Shown: positions 1 to 6,679, counted from the first letter of the stretch. The stretch: 17,248 nt of DNA from Deltaproteobacteria bacterium (GCA_009668925.1 SBEK01000082.1:1-17248); one strand, 5' to 3'. The notes: generated by a model from the letters alone, not told the origin. Numbers and translations are program-made.

Positions 1-903
1 CGGCGTTTGCTCAATTTCCCCTTTAAAAAGCCAGGCCCCGCCGTTATCCGCCGTCTGGGGCTTGGCCGGATCAACATCTTCCGACAGGGTCGCGTAGAGA
101 TAGCCGTTAAAACTGGCAAACTGCCAGAGCATCGCCTTCCTGCCGGCGGCGACCAGGCCGCCGAAATCGCTGTCGGCCGCAATTTTTGTCCAGTCGCCCG
201 TCGCTTCCGGATTCGCGGCTTCATAAATGTCATTGTTGGCGCCGATATAAAGTTTCCCGCCATGGATGGCGATGGGCCGCAGGCTGGCTGTGCCCTGAAC
301 GCGGAAGACTTCCTGGACCACAACATTCTGCGGATCGGTATCCGCCGAGATCTTCAAGACCCGGGAGACCTTGGTGGCGCCGGCATCCGTCACGATGTAG
401 AGGGCGGTCTCGCCGGCCGTGTCCGTAAAGACCTGCATTCCCCGGTAGCCCAGCTCCAGCGGCACGGTTCCCTGGGCGTTGGGCGCCGTATAGATCAGTT
501 CCCAATCCGCCGCGGCGTTGAGTTTAAGGCGGAAAATCCGGGGATGAAGATCGACGTCCGCCAGAGTCGGATACGTGCCGATGTCGTCGCCGAAAAATCC
601 TTCGATATACCCCTTGACGGTCGCAAAATCGGTTGTGCTCTTGGTCGTGCGAAAGAATCCGGCCGAAACGAGATATGCGATATCCCGATTGCTTCCGACA
701 TAGAGGTAGTCTCCGTCTGCGTGATGAAGAATCCCCATGCACCAGGCATAGCTGTTATGACGATCGCCGCCCGGCGGCGGATAGAGCCCCTTGTCCCCGA
801 TTTTTTGAACGGTAAAGGCCTGGACGACCCCGGCAAAAATCAACATCCCCAGGAAAACAATAAGAGCGATTCGGGCGGTTCTTTTTGATGAATGATGTGA
901 CAT
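1..903 (-). CDS. Exported beta-propeller-like protein, partial (C-terminus beyond the left edge)
   Basis: The frame runs without a stop from an ATG at 903 down to base 1, giving 301 codons, so the gene is truncated by the window edge. The start is set by a strong Shine-Dalgarno (AGGGAGG, a few bases upstream of the ATG) and a near-consensus promoter behind it. Residues 1-29 form a signal peptide: a basic, Ser-rich n-region, a hydrophobic core and an end near VVQA. The mature part repeats short strand motifs (DYLYVGSNRD, KLYIGANND, GYLYATLSED) typical of beta-propeller or kelch/YVTN-like blades. Tyr, Trp and Gly are frequent and Cys is scarce. I do not recognise a named family or catalytic residues; a periplasmic or surface binding role is inference. 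It follows pntB on the same strand after a 189-base gap but has its own promoter. A long open frame on the opposite strand (7-888) is a codon-bias shadow. Confidence 0.8.
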   Translation of the reverse strand, partial: MSHHSSKRTARIALIVFLGMLIFAGVVQAFTVQKIGDKGLYPPPGGDRHNSYAWCMGILHHADGDYLYVGSNRDIAYLVSAGFFRTTKSTTDFATVKGYIEGFFGDDIGTYPTLADVDLHPRIFRLKLNAAADWELIYTAPNAQGTVPLELGYRGMQVFTDTAGETALYIVTDAGATKVSRVLKISADTDPQNVVVQEVFRVQGTASLRPIAIHGGKLYIGANNDIYEAANPEATGDWTKIAADSDFGGLVAAGRKAMLWQFASFNGYLYATLSEDVDPAKPQTADNGGAWLFKGEIEQTP

Positions 904-993
904 GCTTCCCTCCCTATGCACACGGTAAGCCTGCATTGCATGTGTTCGTGGATGAATGGCTGGGTAACGCGTTGCCTGTTGATATCGTGAGGA

Positions 994-1022
994 ATTATAG
1001 AGCAAGCAATGCCGCATGTCAA
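994..1022 (-). promoter_or_regulatory. Sigma-70-type promoter for the exported propeller gene
   Basis: On the minus strand there is a perfect -35 TTGACA (1022-1017), a 17-base spacer and a perfect -10 TATAAT (999-994). Transcription would begin near 987, leaving a leader of about 84 bases before the ATG at 903. This is the best promoter match in the window and suggests the gene is transcribed independently of the upstream transhydrogenase operon. Confidence 0.8.
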
Positions 1023-1049
1023 CGACCAAGCTGCTGCGGAGTGAATCCG

Positions 1050-1072
1050 TATCGGGAAAGACTTTCCGGATA
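1050..1072 (-). other. Stem-loop downstream of pntB, possible weak terminator
   Basis: TATCGGGAAA pairs with TTTCCGGATA across a 3-base loop, nine of ten positions pairing with one G-G mismatch. It lies about 20 bases past the pntB stop and just before the next promoter. There is no following U-tract on the minus strand, so intrinsic termination is doubtful; mRNA 3'-end protection is equally possible. Confidence 0.3.
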
Positions 1073-1092
1073 AGGAAGGAATCGCTGGGGCC

Positions 1093-2490
1093 CTACAGCG
1101 CTTCGATCGCCGTGATCAGCTCCAGGATAATGCCTTTGCCGTCGCCGAACAGCATCATGCAGTTGTCCGCCGCAAACAGGGGATTGGGGATTCCGGCGAA
1201 TCCGGGGCTCAGAGAGCGCTTGATTACAATGACCGTGCGGGCGTGATCCACATTGAGAATCGGCATTCCGGCAATGGGGCTACCCGGATCGGTCCGGGCC
1301 AGAGGATTCACAACATCATTGGCGCCGATCACCAGCACAACGTCGGTCTGATCGAACGTCGGATTGATTTCATCCATCGTTTTCAATTTATCGTACGGAA
1401 TGTTCGCCTCGGCCAGGAGCACGTTCATATGGCCCGGCATGCGTCCGGCCACCGGATGAATGCCGAATTCGACATCCTTCCCACGCGACGTAAGAAGCAC
1501 GGCCAGCGAACTGACGGCGTGCTGCGCCTGCGAAACGGCCATCCCGTACCCGGGGGTGATGACGATGCGGTGGGCGGCGTCGATGATCATGGCCGCTTCT
1601 TCCGGACTCGCCTGCTTGACCCGTCCCGCATACATATCCGCTTCTTTTTTCCCGGACGGAGACACTCCTCCCGTTCTTCCGAAAACGCACTTTCCGAAAG
1701 GCCGGTTCATCGCTTTGCACATGATTTTCGTCAGGATCACCCCTGAGGAACCCACGAGCGCTCCGGAAATGATCAGGATGTTATTGGACAGGACAAATCC
1801 GGTCGCCGCCGCGGCCAGGCCCGAGTAGGAATTGAGCAGGGCGATGATCACCGGCATATCCGCGCCGCCGACGGGGAGAATCAGCGTAATCCCGAGGATT
1901 GATGAAACGGCCACCAGCGCCCAGAAGGCCCAGAGCGCCGACGGATCGATGGTCAGTACGGCGCCCGCCAGGACGATGACCAAAAGCAGGGCGACATTGA
2001 GGGCGTCCTGCCCCGGGAAACGCACGGCTTTTTCCGTGGTGATGCCCTGAAGCTTGCCGAAGGCCAGCAGACTGCCCCAGAAGGTCACGGCGCCGATGAA
2101 CCCGGCCGCCGCCGTAGAAATGGTAAATTGAACCGTGGAAACCTGATTGAGCGCTATCGCTTCCGCAAATGCCGCGGCGGCCACGAGAACGGACGCTCCG
2201 CCGCCCAAACCATTGAACAGGGCGACGATCTGCGGCACGGCCGTCATGTGTATTTTTTGAGCCAGGACCACGCCTGCCGCGGCGCCGATGACGAGTCCGG
2301 CGATAATGACTTCATAGCGGAGGATATGCCGGTCGAAAAGGGTCACGACCACGGCGATCAGCATGCCGACCGCCCCGAGCAGGTTGCCCCGGCGCGCGGT
2401 CCGCGGATGCGCCAGATCTTTCAGCCCGAAGACGAAAAGGGATGAAGCGACCAGGTAGGCGATGTTCTCGTAAACGTTTTCCACCTTCAT
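1093..2490 (-). CDS. pntB: NAD(P) transhydrogenase subunit beta
   Basis: This is the beta subunit of the membrane proton-translocating transhydrogenase. It carries most of the membrane domain (dII) and the NADP(H)-binding domain (dIII), coupling hydride transfer between NADH and NADP+ to proton movement across the inner membrane. At 465 residues it has the usual family length. Residues 1-260 hold many transmembrane helices, including the conserved segment HMTAVPQIVALFNGLGGG (81-98), whose His belongs to the proton pathway. The C-terminal domain shows the dIII signatures GYGMAV (314-319), GIHPVAGRMPGHMN (343-356), IGANDVVNP (388-396), KRSLSPGFAGI (424-434) and NCMMLFGDGK. The family usually has GYAG where this protein has GFAG. 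The ATG overlaps the pntAB stop by 4 bases (ATGA), giving translational coupling. It is the last gene of the operon. Confidence 0.97.
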   Translation of the reverse strand: MKVENVYENIAYLVASSLFVFGLKDLAHPRTARRGNLLGAVGMLIAVVVTLFDRHILRYEVIIAGLVIGAAAGVVLAQKIHMTAVPQIVALFNGLGGGASVLVAAAAFAEAIALNQVSTVQFTISTAAAGFIGAVTFWGSLLAFGKLQGITTEKAVRFPGQDALNVALLLVIVLAGAVLTIDPSALWAFWALVAVSSILGITLILPVGGADMPVIIALLNSYSGLAAAATGFVLSNNILIISGALVGSSGVILTKIMCKAMNRPFGKCVFGRTGGVSPSGKKEADMYAGRVKQASPEEAAMIIDAAHRIVITPGYGMAVSQAQHAVSSLAVLLTSRGKDVEFGIHPVAGRMPGHMNVLLAEANIPYDKLKTMDEINPTFDQTDVVLVIGANDVVNPLARTDPGSPIAGMPILNVDHARTVIVIKRSLSPGFAGIPNPLFAADNCMMLFGDGKGIILELITAIEAL

Positions 2491-2768
2491 TCCTTTCTTT
2501 TGAACATATTCAGCATCCGATGGGTGATGAAGAATCCGCCGACCACATTGATGACGGCGAAAACAAGCGCCGCAAAGCCCAGGATGGAAATGAGCAGGGA
2601 TTCCCCCGTTCCCGAGGCCAGGAGCGCGCCGATGATCGTAATGCCGGAAATGGCGTTGGCTCCGGACATGAGCGGCGTATGCAGGATGGGCGGCACCTTG
2701 GTAATGACCTCAAAGCCGACAAATGTCGCCAGAACGAATATGGTGAGGGCAATGACAAAAGCATCCAT
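2487..2768 (-). CDS. pntAB: NAD(P) transhydrogenase subunit alpha part 2 (membrane part)
   Basis: A small 93-residue membrane protein forming the alpha-side portion of the transhydrogenase dII channel. It is separate from the NAD-binding subunit, as in Rhodospirillum-type enzymes, whereas E. coli PntA is fused. About three helices are visible: residues 3-22, 36-58 and 60-83. The conserved family stretch VPPILHTPLMSGANAISG (25-42) is intact, and the tail MFKRKE is basic, so it should face the cytoplasm. Its start overlaps the pntAA stop (TGATG) and its stop overlaps the pntB start by 4 bases, so the three subunits should be made in fixed ratio from one transcript. The length is typical for this split subunit. 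Confidence 0.96.
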   Translation of the reverse strand: MDAFVIALTIFVLATFVGFEVITKVPPILHTPLMSGANAISGITIIGALLASGTGESLLISILGFAALVFAVINVVGGFFITHRMLNMFKRKE

Positions 2769-3961
2769 CAGGTTTTTCCTCCGGAGTCCGAAACCGATCC
2801 CCGTGCCTCAAGCAGCTTTTTCAGCACAGGGTGAACGACCTCGCCTCCTCTTGTAATCATGGTTTCACGGACGATCGGATCCTCCCGGTCAAAATCGGCG
2901 GGCGGCGTCTTGCCCCGGCCGGTCAGATGCAGAACGAAATTGGCGAGGTTGTTGGCAAACATCTGGCTGGCATGATAAGGAACCGTTGCGGGCAGATTGG
3001 CGGGTGAAATAATCGTCACATCATGGCGGACAACCATCTTGCAGGCCTCAGTCAATTCGCAGTTTCCCCCCTGCTCCCCCACCAGATCAATGATCACCGC
3101 GCCCGGCTGCATCCGCCGAACCATATCTTCGGTGATGAGAATCGGCGCCCGGCTGCCGAAAACGGCGGCGCTGGTCACCACCACATGGCTCTCCACAACG
3201 ACCGGGGTCATCAATTCCCGCTGCTTCATGTAAAAAACATCATCCATCGTCCGGGCATAGCCGCCTGCGGTTTCGGAATCCGTGCTCTCCATCGGAAACT
3301 CGACAAAAGATGCGCCGAGACTCTCGACCTGCTCGCGCGCCGCCGGCCGGACATCCCAGGCCTGGACGACGGCGCCGAGCCTGCGCGCCGTGGCAATGGC
3401 CTGCAGACCCGCGACACCCGCTCCGATGACAAATACCTTGGCGGGCAAAAGCGTTCCCGCCGCCGTCATCATGAGCGGGAAAAGACGGGGCAGGTGATTC
3501 GCCGCGAGCAGAACGGCTTTATATCCGGCAATCGTCGCCATGGAGGAGAGCACGTCCATGCTTTGCGCCCGCGCAATGCGCGGGATAAGCTCCAGCGCAA
3601 ACGCATCCACGCCGCGCAGCGCCAGCGTTTCGGCCACATCCGGAAAAGCCAGCGGACTGAGCAGACTGATCAGAATCTGGCCCGGATGCATCATGTCCAG
3701 ATCGTCCGGGCTGATTTTTCCCTCCCCGCCGAGGGCATGCACAAGAAAAATAAAGTCACTGCGGCCAAACAGGGACTGGCGGTCCGGGACGATGATCGCC
3801 CCTTTGGCCTGATAATCCTCGTCGGGAAAACCGGCCGGCCCTCCCGCACCCTTTTGGATCAGGACTGAAAAACCGGCCGCCGCAAGCCTGGAAACAACAG
3901 GCGGAATCATCGCAACGCGCTGTTCATCAGGATATGATTCTTTAGGGATGCCGATGTTCAA
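2768..3961 (-). CDS. pntAA: NAD(P) transhydrogenase subunit alpha part 1 (NAD-binding)
   Basis: A soluble NAD(H)-binding domain (dI) of the transhydrogenase, 397 residues, related to alanine dehydrogenase. The N-terminus IGIPKE is family-typical. ARAQSMDVLSSMATIAGYKA (130-149) is the RQD-loop region that contacts the nicotinamide and dIII. The Rossmann motif GAGVAG (180-185) is followed by an acidic residue at the second strand end (AWDVR), as expected for NAD over NADP. TAGGYARTMDD (231-241) is the mobile loop. No ATG is available: an in-frame TAA lies a few codons upstream, and the only sensible start is a TTG at 3961, preceded by a weak GGGG Shine-Dalgarno. It is first in the pntAA-pntAB-pntB operon. 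I see no sign of damage. Confidence 0.95.
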   Translation of the reverse strand: MNIGIPKESYPDEQRVAMIPPVVSRLAAAGFSVLIQKGAGGPAGFPDEDYQAKGAIIVPDRQSLFGRSDFIFLVHALGGEGKISPDDLDMMHPGQILISLLSPLAFPDVAETLALRGVDAFALELIPRIARAQSMDVLSSMATIAGYKAVLLAANHLPRLFPLMMTAAGTLLPAKVFVIGAGVAGLQAIATARRLGAVVQAWDVRPAAREQVESLGASFVEFPMESTDSETAGGYARTMDDVFYMKQRELMTPVVVESHVVVTSAAVFGSRAPILITEDMVRRMQPGAVIIDLVGEQGGNCELTEACKMVVRHDVTIISPANLPATVPYHASQMFANNLANFVLHLTGRGKTPPADFDREDPIVRETMITRGGEVVHPVLKKLLEARGSVSDSGGKT

Positions 3962-4067
3962 AATGATTACCCCACTTTATTGAATTTTGAGACGCGACGC
4001 ACCATATTAACTGCAGCAAGACCCGCGGCGCCGCCCGAGCGCGACCCCCGCCGGTAGGGCACGGACT

Positions 4068-4104
4068 TTATTTTCAAAATAAGGCGGCTCTGACCAATAG
4101 GCAA
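4068..4104 (-). promoter_or_regulatory. Candidate promoter of the pnt operon with overlapping palindrome
   Basis: On the minus strand TTGCCT (4104-4099) and TATTTT (4081-4076) are separated by 17 bases, each matching 4 of 6 consensus positions. The -10 sits inside the 15-base near-perfect palindrome TTATTTTCAAAATAA (4068-4082), a plausible repressor site. The leader to the TTG start would be about 107 bases and contains the self-complementary GCGGCGCCGC (4026-4035). Confidence 0.35.
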
Positions 4105-4394
4105 TCATGATAAACTGAGAGGGTATTCATAGCTGAATCCTACCGGAATACAAAAGAGCAACTCCGTGCAGAACCGCATACGGAGGGATGCGCCAGACCC
4201 GGGCTCCGGGGGAAAACCCTGTTGAGCTCTTTGATGAGAGGGCGGCCAGAAGCGCCCGCCGGCAAGACCGGATCACTGCGGGAGATCCCCGCGCGGCCGG
4301 ATTAGGCCTGCGCCCGGCGTCAATCCCGCCGGATCTCCGCTTTGGATATCCTTATTTTGAAACATGACGCCGGGCGTCGACGCAGGGAGGATGT

Positions 4395-4514
4395 ATGAAA
4401 AAGGGACAATTCCGCCGCAAACAATCAAAGCCGGAGCGGCGGGGCCTGCCGGTCCCCGGGGTCATAGGCCTCCGGGGGATGGAAGGACCCCCGCAACCCG
4501 AATTTAATCTATAG
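4395..4514 (+). CDS. Possible 39-residue basic peptide
   Basis: ATG at 4395 follows a strong GGGAGG (4385-4390) at 4 bases. It opens a frame of 39 codons ending in TAG; the protein is Arg/Lys/Pro/Gly-rich (MKKGQFRRKQSKPERRG...). A second ATG at 4391 in another frame opens a similar-length peptide, so the ribosome site does not choose between them. I recognise no family. It lies immediately after the dyad-rich segment, so it could be a leader peptide or the remnant of a longer, degraded gene. Chance is a real alternative. Confidence 0.2.
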   Translation: MKKGQFRRKQSKPERRGLPVPGVIGLRGMEGPPQPEFNL

Positions 4515-4775
4515 AATTTACCTACTAATAAACTAACATATAACTGCCGTTGCCATTTACTCTTTTGTAGCTTAACTTCATACCAAAATCAGCGAGGCGG
4601 TATCAGGCCGCGAGGAAAGATTCAAGGGTTCGGGTAGCTGCTTAAGTGAAAAGAAGCATGGTTTTGATGACCCGGAAAGATGGATTTGCAGGCGGCGCTG
4701 GATGAAAATTTCGGGAACAAAGAATTTTTTGATCAGAAGGATGGGGAACAGACGAACGATCCGTTAGTTTTTTTA

Positions 4776-4798
4776 GCTCAAAATTAGGTGGGCTAGTT
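4776..4798 (+). repeat. Left arm of a 23/24-nt inverted repeat flanking the OB-fold-like gene
   Basis: The 23 bases beginning GCTCAAAATTAGGTGGG match the reverse complement of 5300-5323 at 22 of 24 aligned columns (one single-base gap, one C/T difference). This arm ends about 28 bases before the ATG of the gene at 4826, just upstream of its ribosome-binding site. No target-site duplication is visible outside the arms. Confidence 0.8.
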
Positions 4799-4825
4799 AA
4801 TAAACTGAAAACAAAGGAGCAAAGT

Positions 4826-5284
4826 ATGAAGAAATCATTGTGGGCTGCATTCGTGTTAACAGTTTCTGTAACTCTTTTGATGATGGCGTGCGTGGCCTTC
4901 GCCGGCAAGGCCGAGTGGAGCTATGGCGTACCCGTCAATATCGGTGAAGGCGGATCTTTCACCGGTGATGAACCGATTGTCACCATGAAGGGCAAGATTG
5001 AGAAAATCGAGAAAATGTACGGGTCCAAAGATGGTCTGCAGATGAGGTTTCTGGCGGATGAAGGTGGAAAATGGACCGTCTACATGGGACCGAAATGGTT
5101 GATCGACAATCAGAAGATTAAATTTGCCAAGGGCGATATGGTTGAAGTTCGCGGCAAGAAAGTCGGCGGTGCCGTCATCGCGTCCGAAATCAGCAAGGGC
5201 GAATGGACCATGAAACTCCGCAATGAAGAGGACGGTCTGGCTGTATGGCAGTGCTGCTTTCCCTACAAGGAAAGAAAAGAGTAA
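4826..5284 (+). CDS. Secreted OB-fold-like protein of unknown function
   Basis: A 152-residue protein with a clear ribosome site (AAAGGAG, 4813-4819) ahead of the ATG. Residues 1-27 are a signal peptide (MKK, hydrophobic core, AFA), so the mature protein should be periplasmic. Residues 50-135 alternate short beta strands and glycines: MKGKIEKIE, LQMRFLADEGGKWTVYMGP, GDMVEVRGKKV and VIASEIS. This pattern resembles the small OB-fold modules of periplasmic YdeI/DUF5666-like proteins, though I cannot assign a family. The end is unusual: an aromatic/vicinal-cysteine patch WQCCFPYKE (141-149) that could bind metal or undergo thiol chemistry. It is the first gene of a rightward pair with the rhodanese, 88 bases apart. 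Both intergenic sides carry arms of an inverted repeat. Its coding sequence is more AT-rich than that of neighbouring genes. Function unknown. Confidence 0.8.
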   Translation: MKKSLWAAFVLTVSVTLLMMACVAFAGKAEWSYGVPVNIGEGGSFTGDEPIVTMKGKIEKIEKMYGSKDGLQMRFLADEGGKWTVYMGPKWLIDNQKIKFAKGDMVEVRGKKVGGAVIASEISKGEWTMKLRNEEDGLAVWQCCFPYKERKE

Positions 5285-5299
5285 CCTGAATAACAACAA

Positions 5300-5323
5300 A
5301 ACTAACCCACCTAATTGTTGAGC
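5300..5323 (-). repeat. Right arm of the inverted repeat flanking the OB-fold-like gene
   Basis: The 24 bases ending CCCACCTAATTGTTGAGC mirror 4776-4798. The arm starts 16 bases after the stop of the OB-fold-like gene and lies about 50 bases before the rhodanese ATG. In an RNA the two arms could form a long stem enclosing the whole coding region; in DNA they would place the same site upstream of both genes in opposite orientations. Confidence 0.8.
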
Positions 5324-5372
5324 GAATCGAGTTGAATTATAAATTTTAGCAGACGACTGGCGGATTTTCAAA

Positions 5373-5873
5373 ATGAGAGACAAATCGATGATCAAGAAAG
5401 TTTTTCGCCCGATAGGAGAAGCGTTTCAGAAGATTGCCGGAGTCAAAATGCCGCTTCAACCATGGACAAACGCATCTTTCCTCGTGATATTGGCAGCCGG
5501 GCTCATCGTGAGCCTTTCGCCTGCGGAAGCCCGGGCAGCCGACAGCATCCCCCGAATGTCCGTCCAGGAATTGAAGGGAAAAATGGACAGCGGCGACCGG
5601 ATCGTTATCCTGGACGTCCGTACGGCGCAGGATTATTCCACGAGCCCCAACAAGATACGCGGCGCCATCCGCATCCCTGTAGACCAGTTGAAAAGCCGGT
5701 ACACGGAGCTGCCGGCGGCAGAGGAAATCGTCACGTATTGCACCTGACGCGATGAAGCCACAAGTGCCCGGGCGGCACGGATACTATTGGATCTGGGCTT
5801 CAAAAAAGTGAGCGCCTTGAAGGGCGGCTGGCATGCCTGGAAGGATGCCCAATACCCGGTGGAACCGAAGTGA
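5373..5873 (+). CDS. Rhodanese-family protein with probable selenocysteine (in-frame TGA at 5745)
   Basis: A single rhodanese (sulfurtransferase) domain behind a signal/anchor segment (hydrophobic 34-50, ending AEARAAD), so it should act in the periplasm. The domain starts near residue 60: ILDVRTAQDY (79-88) is the conserved strand-2 motif and GAIRIPVDQL (97-106) the next. The active-site loop reads EEIVTYCT, then TGA, then RDEATSARAA; Cys123 is the canonical persulfide cysteine. Relatives commonly read YCxC-x-x-EATSA, so the TGA falls on the second Cys. After it, 41 more codons encode the expected C-terminus (LKGGWHAWKDAQYPVEPK) before TGA at 5871. Read through, the protein is 166 residues, normal for a single domain; stopped, it would lose the loop and last helices. 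The TGA is followed by C and by a hairpin fitting a bacterial SECIS. A second ATG at 5388 is possible, and neither start has a strong ribosome site. A nonsense mutation is the main alternative. Confidence 0.82.
5745..5778 (+). promoter_or_regulatory. Candidate bacterial SECIS element
   Basis: The UGA (5745-5747) is followed after 16 bases by the perfect 5-bp stem GTGCC (5764-5768) / GGCAC (5774-5778). Its 5-base loop CGGGC has G at the second position. The UGA-to-loop distance is 21 bases, within the range usual for SelB-bound bacterial SECIS hairpins. An outer helix GAAGCC (5754-5759) / GGCTTC (5796-5801) could extend the structure. Confidence 0.6.
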
Positions 5874-5926
5874 CGAATGAAAGATCGGCTTCACCGTTTT
5901 GAGGCGGAGAGGTAAAAACCCCCAGG

Positions 5927-6436
5927 CTATTTGGCGGCCGGTTCAAATTGCTTTTCGATTAGTTCCTCCAGAGACCGGCAGTTCCAGCAAATGATGCGGC
6001 CCGTGCGGTCGATCAGAGCCTTCACCGGCACACCGCCGACGCCGTACTTTCTGGACAGGGTTCCCTCCGGGTCCAGAAGCACCGGATACGGAAGACTGTG
6101 CTTCTTGGCGTAGGCCGCTACTTTGGCGTGAGGCTCCTGGATATCGATGCTCAGCATGACCAACCCTTTTTCATGATAGCGGTTATGGATCGCTTTCAAC
6201 GTGGGGATGGAAGCAAAACAGTCCCGGCACCAGGTAGTCATAAAAATCAAGAAAATGGGCTTTCCTTTGTAGTCGCTCAACCGGACGTCCTTGCCGTTTA
6301 AATCCTTCAGGACAAAATCAGCGGCATAGGCGTCATCCGCTTTGGCGTCGTCCGCTTGGGCCCGGACGCAGCCCGCCGAAGCCCAGTAGAATAATATCAT
6401 AAGCGATATCACAGCGAAGCATGCCCCGCGGTGCAT
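5927..6436 (-). CDS. Periplasmic TlpA/ResA-like thioredoxin with two CxxC motifs
   Basis: Thioredoxin-fold thiol-disulfide protein, 169 residues from the ATG at 6436. That start puts a signal peptide first (MHRG, hydrophobic 5-22, cleavage near RAQA), so it acts in the periplasm. The core follows the TlpA pattern: ADFVLKDLNGKDVRLSDYKGKP, then IFMTTWCRDC with active-site C70-x-x-C73, the SIDIQE strand, the cis-proline region GVGGVPVKALID (P137) and RTGRI. Such proteins reduce or resolve disulfides, for example on apocytochrome c. A second CWNC (150-153) sits in the last strand, which is atypical. The ribosome site for 6436 is poor, whereas an in-frame ATG at 6544 has GGGGAGG only 3 bases away and would add 36 residues before the signal peptide; I prefer 6436 for its N-terminus. 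The gene converges on the rhodanese with 53 bases between the stops. Confidence 0.88.
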   Translation of the reverse strand: MHRGACFAVISLMILFYWASAGCVRAQADDAKADDAYAADFVLKDLNGKDVRLSDYKGKPIFLIFMTTWCRDCFASIPTLKAIHNRYHEKGLVMLSIDIQEPHAKVAAYAKKHSLPYPVLLDPEGTLSRKYGVGGVPVKALIDRTGRIICWNCRSLEELIEKQFEPAAK

Positions 6437-6653
6437 CTTTTTTTGCCGATCCTTCCGGCTATCGTTCCCCTGCGCAGTCGTGAACACAGATCCCGCGAAG
6501 CCGGCATCGGAAACCTCCCATCTGAATAATCCTGTTTGCTCCATAAACCTCCCCATCCGATCATTAAAATTCACCAACCCGGCAGGCGCAGGGTGCCCCC
6601 TCACTTTACCGGACCGTGGCTTTTCATTTTAATCACTATTTTTAATTAATCAA

Positions 6654-6679
6654 GCGCCGGTCACCCGGTGCACGTTTTT
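6654..6679 (+). terminator. Terminator-like hairpin in the divergent gap
   Basis: GCGCCGG and CCCGGTGC form a 7-bp stem (one G-U) with a 4-base loop, followed three bases later by five T on the plus strand. It lies in the 338-base gap between the divergent thioredoxin and OsmC genes. No rightward gene ends close by, so it may stop read-through from the rhodanese transcript across the antisense thioredoxin gene. Confidence 0.4.

Larger units (their letters stand above)
3962..4825. other. Gene-poor intergenic stretch with strong dyads
   Basis: About 860 bases without a convincing gene. The left third holds the pnt leader and promoter. Between roughly 4130 and 4380 the sequence is GC-rich and full of hairpins: ATTCA/TGAAT near 4132, CTCCGT/ACGGAG near 4163-4186, GGGCG/CGCCC near 4240-4259, GCGGG/CCCGC (4278-4282/4288-4292) and a perfect 12-bp dyad CGCCCGGCGTCA (4311-4322) / TGACGCCGGGCG (4365-4376). 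I compared it by eye with cobalamin, TPP and c-di-GMP riboswitches and with group II intron domain V and could not make a match. The part after 4500 is clearly more AT-rich than its surroundings, as in acquired or decayed DNA, and contains only short open frames. Confidence 0.5.

Noticed and set aside
7..888. 293-codon open frame on the plus strand
   Set aside because: Exact antisense of the exported propeller gene, which has a promoter, ribosome site and signal peptide; the plus frame has none and reads as Arg/Gly-rich noise.
3023..3868. 281-codon open frame on the plus strand
   Set aside because: Antisense to pntAA, whose family motifs are intact.
4681..4788. 35-codon frame MDLQAALDENFGNKEF...
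   Set aside because: No adequate ribosome site, ends within the left inverted-repeat arm, no recognisable domain; chance is likelier.
5745..5747. Reading the TGA as a genuine stop and the rhodanese as a 124-residue protein or pseudogene
   Set aside because: The conserved C-terminal part continues in the same frame without further damage, the stop falls exactly at a Cys position of the active loop, and a SECIS-like hairpin follows; kept as the main alternative.
6437..6604. N-terminal extension of the thioredoxin to a GTG at 6604
   Set aside because: It would put about 56 polar residues before a clear signal peptide and has no ribosome site; the ATG at 6544 remains a possible alternative because of its GGGGAGG.
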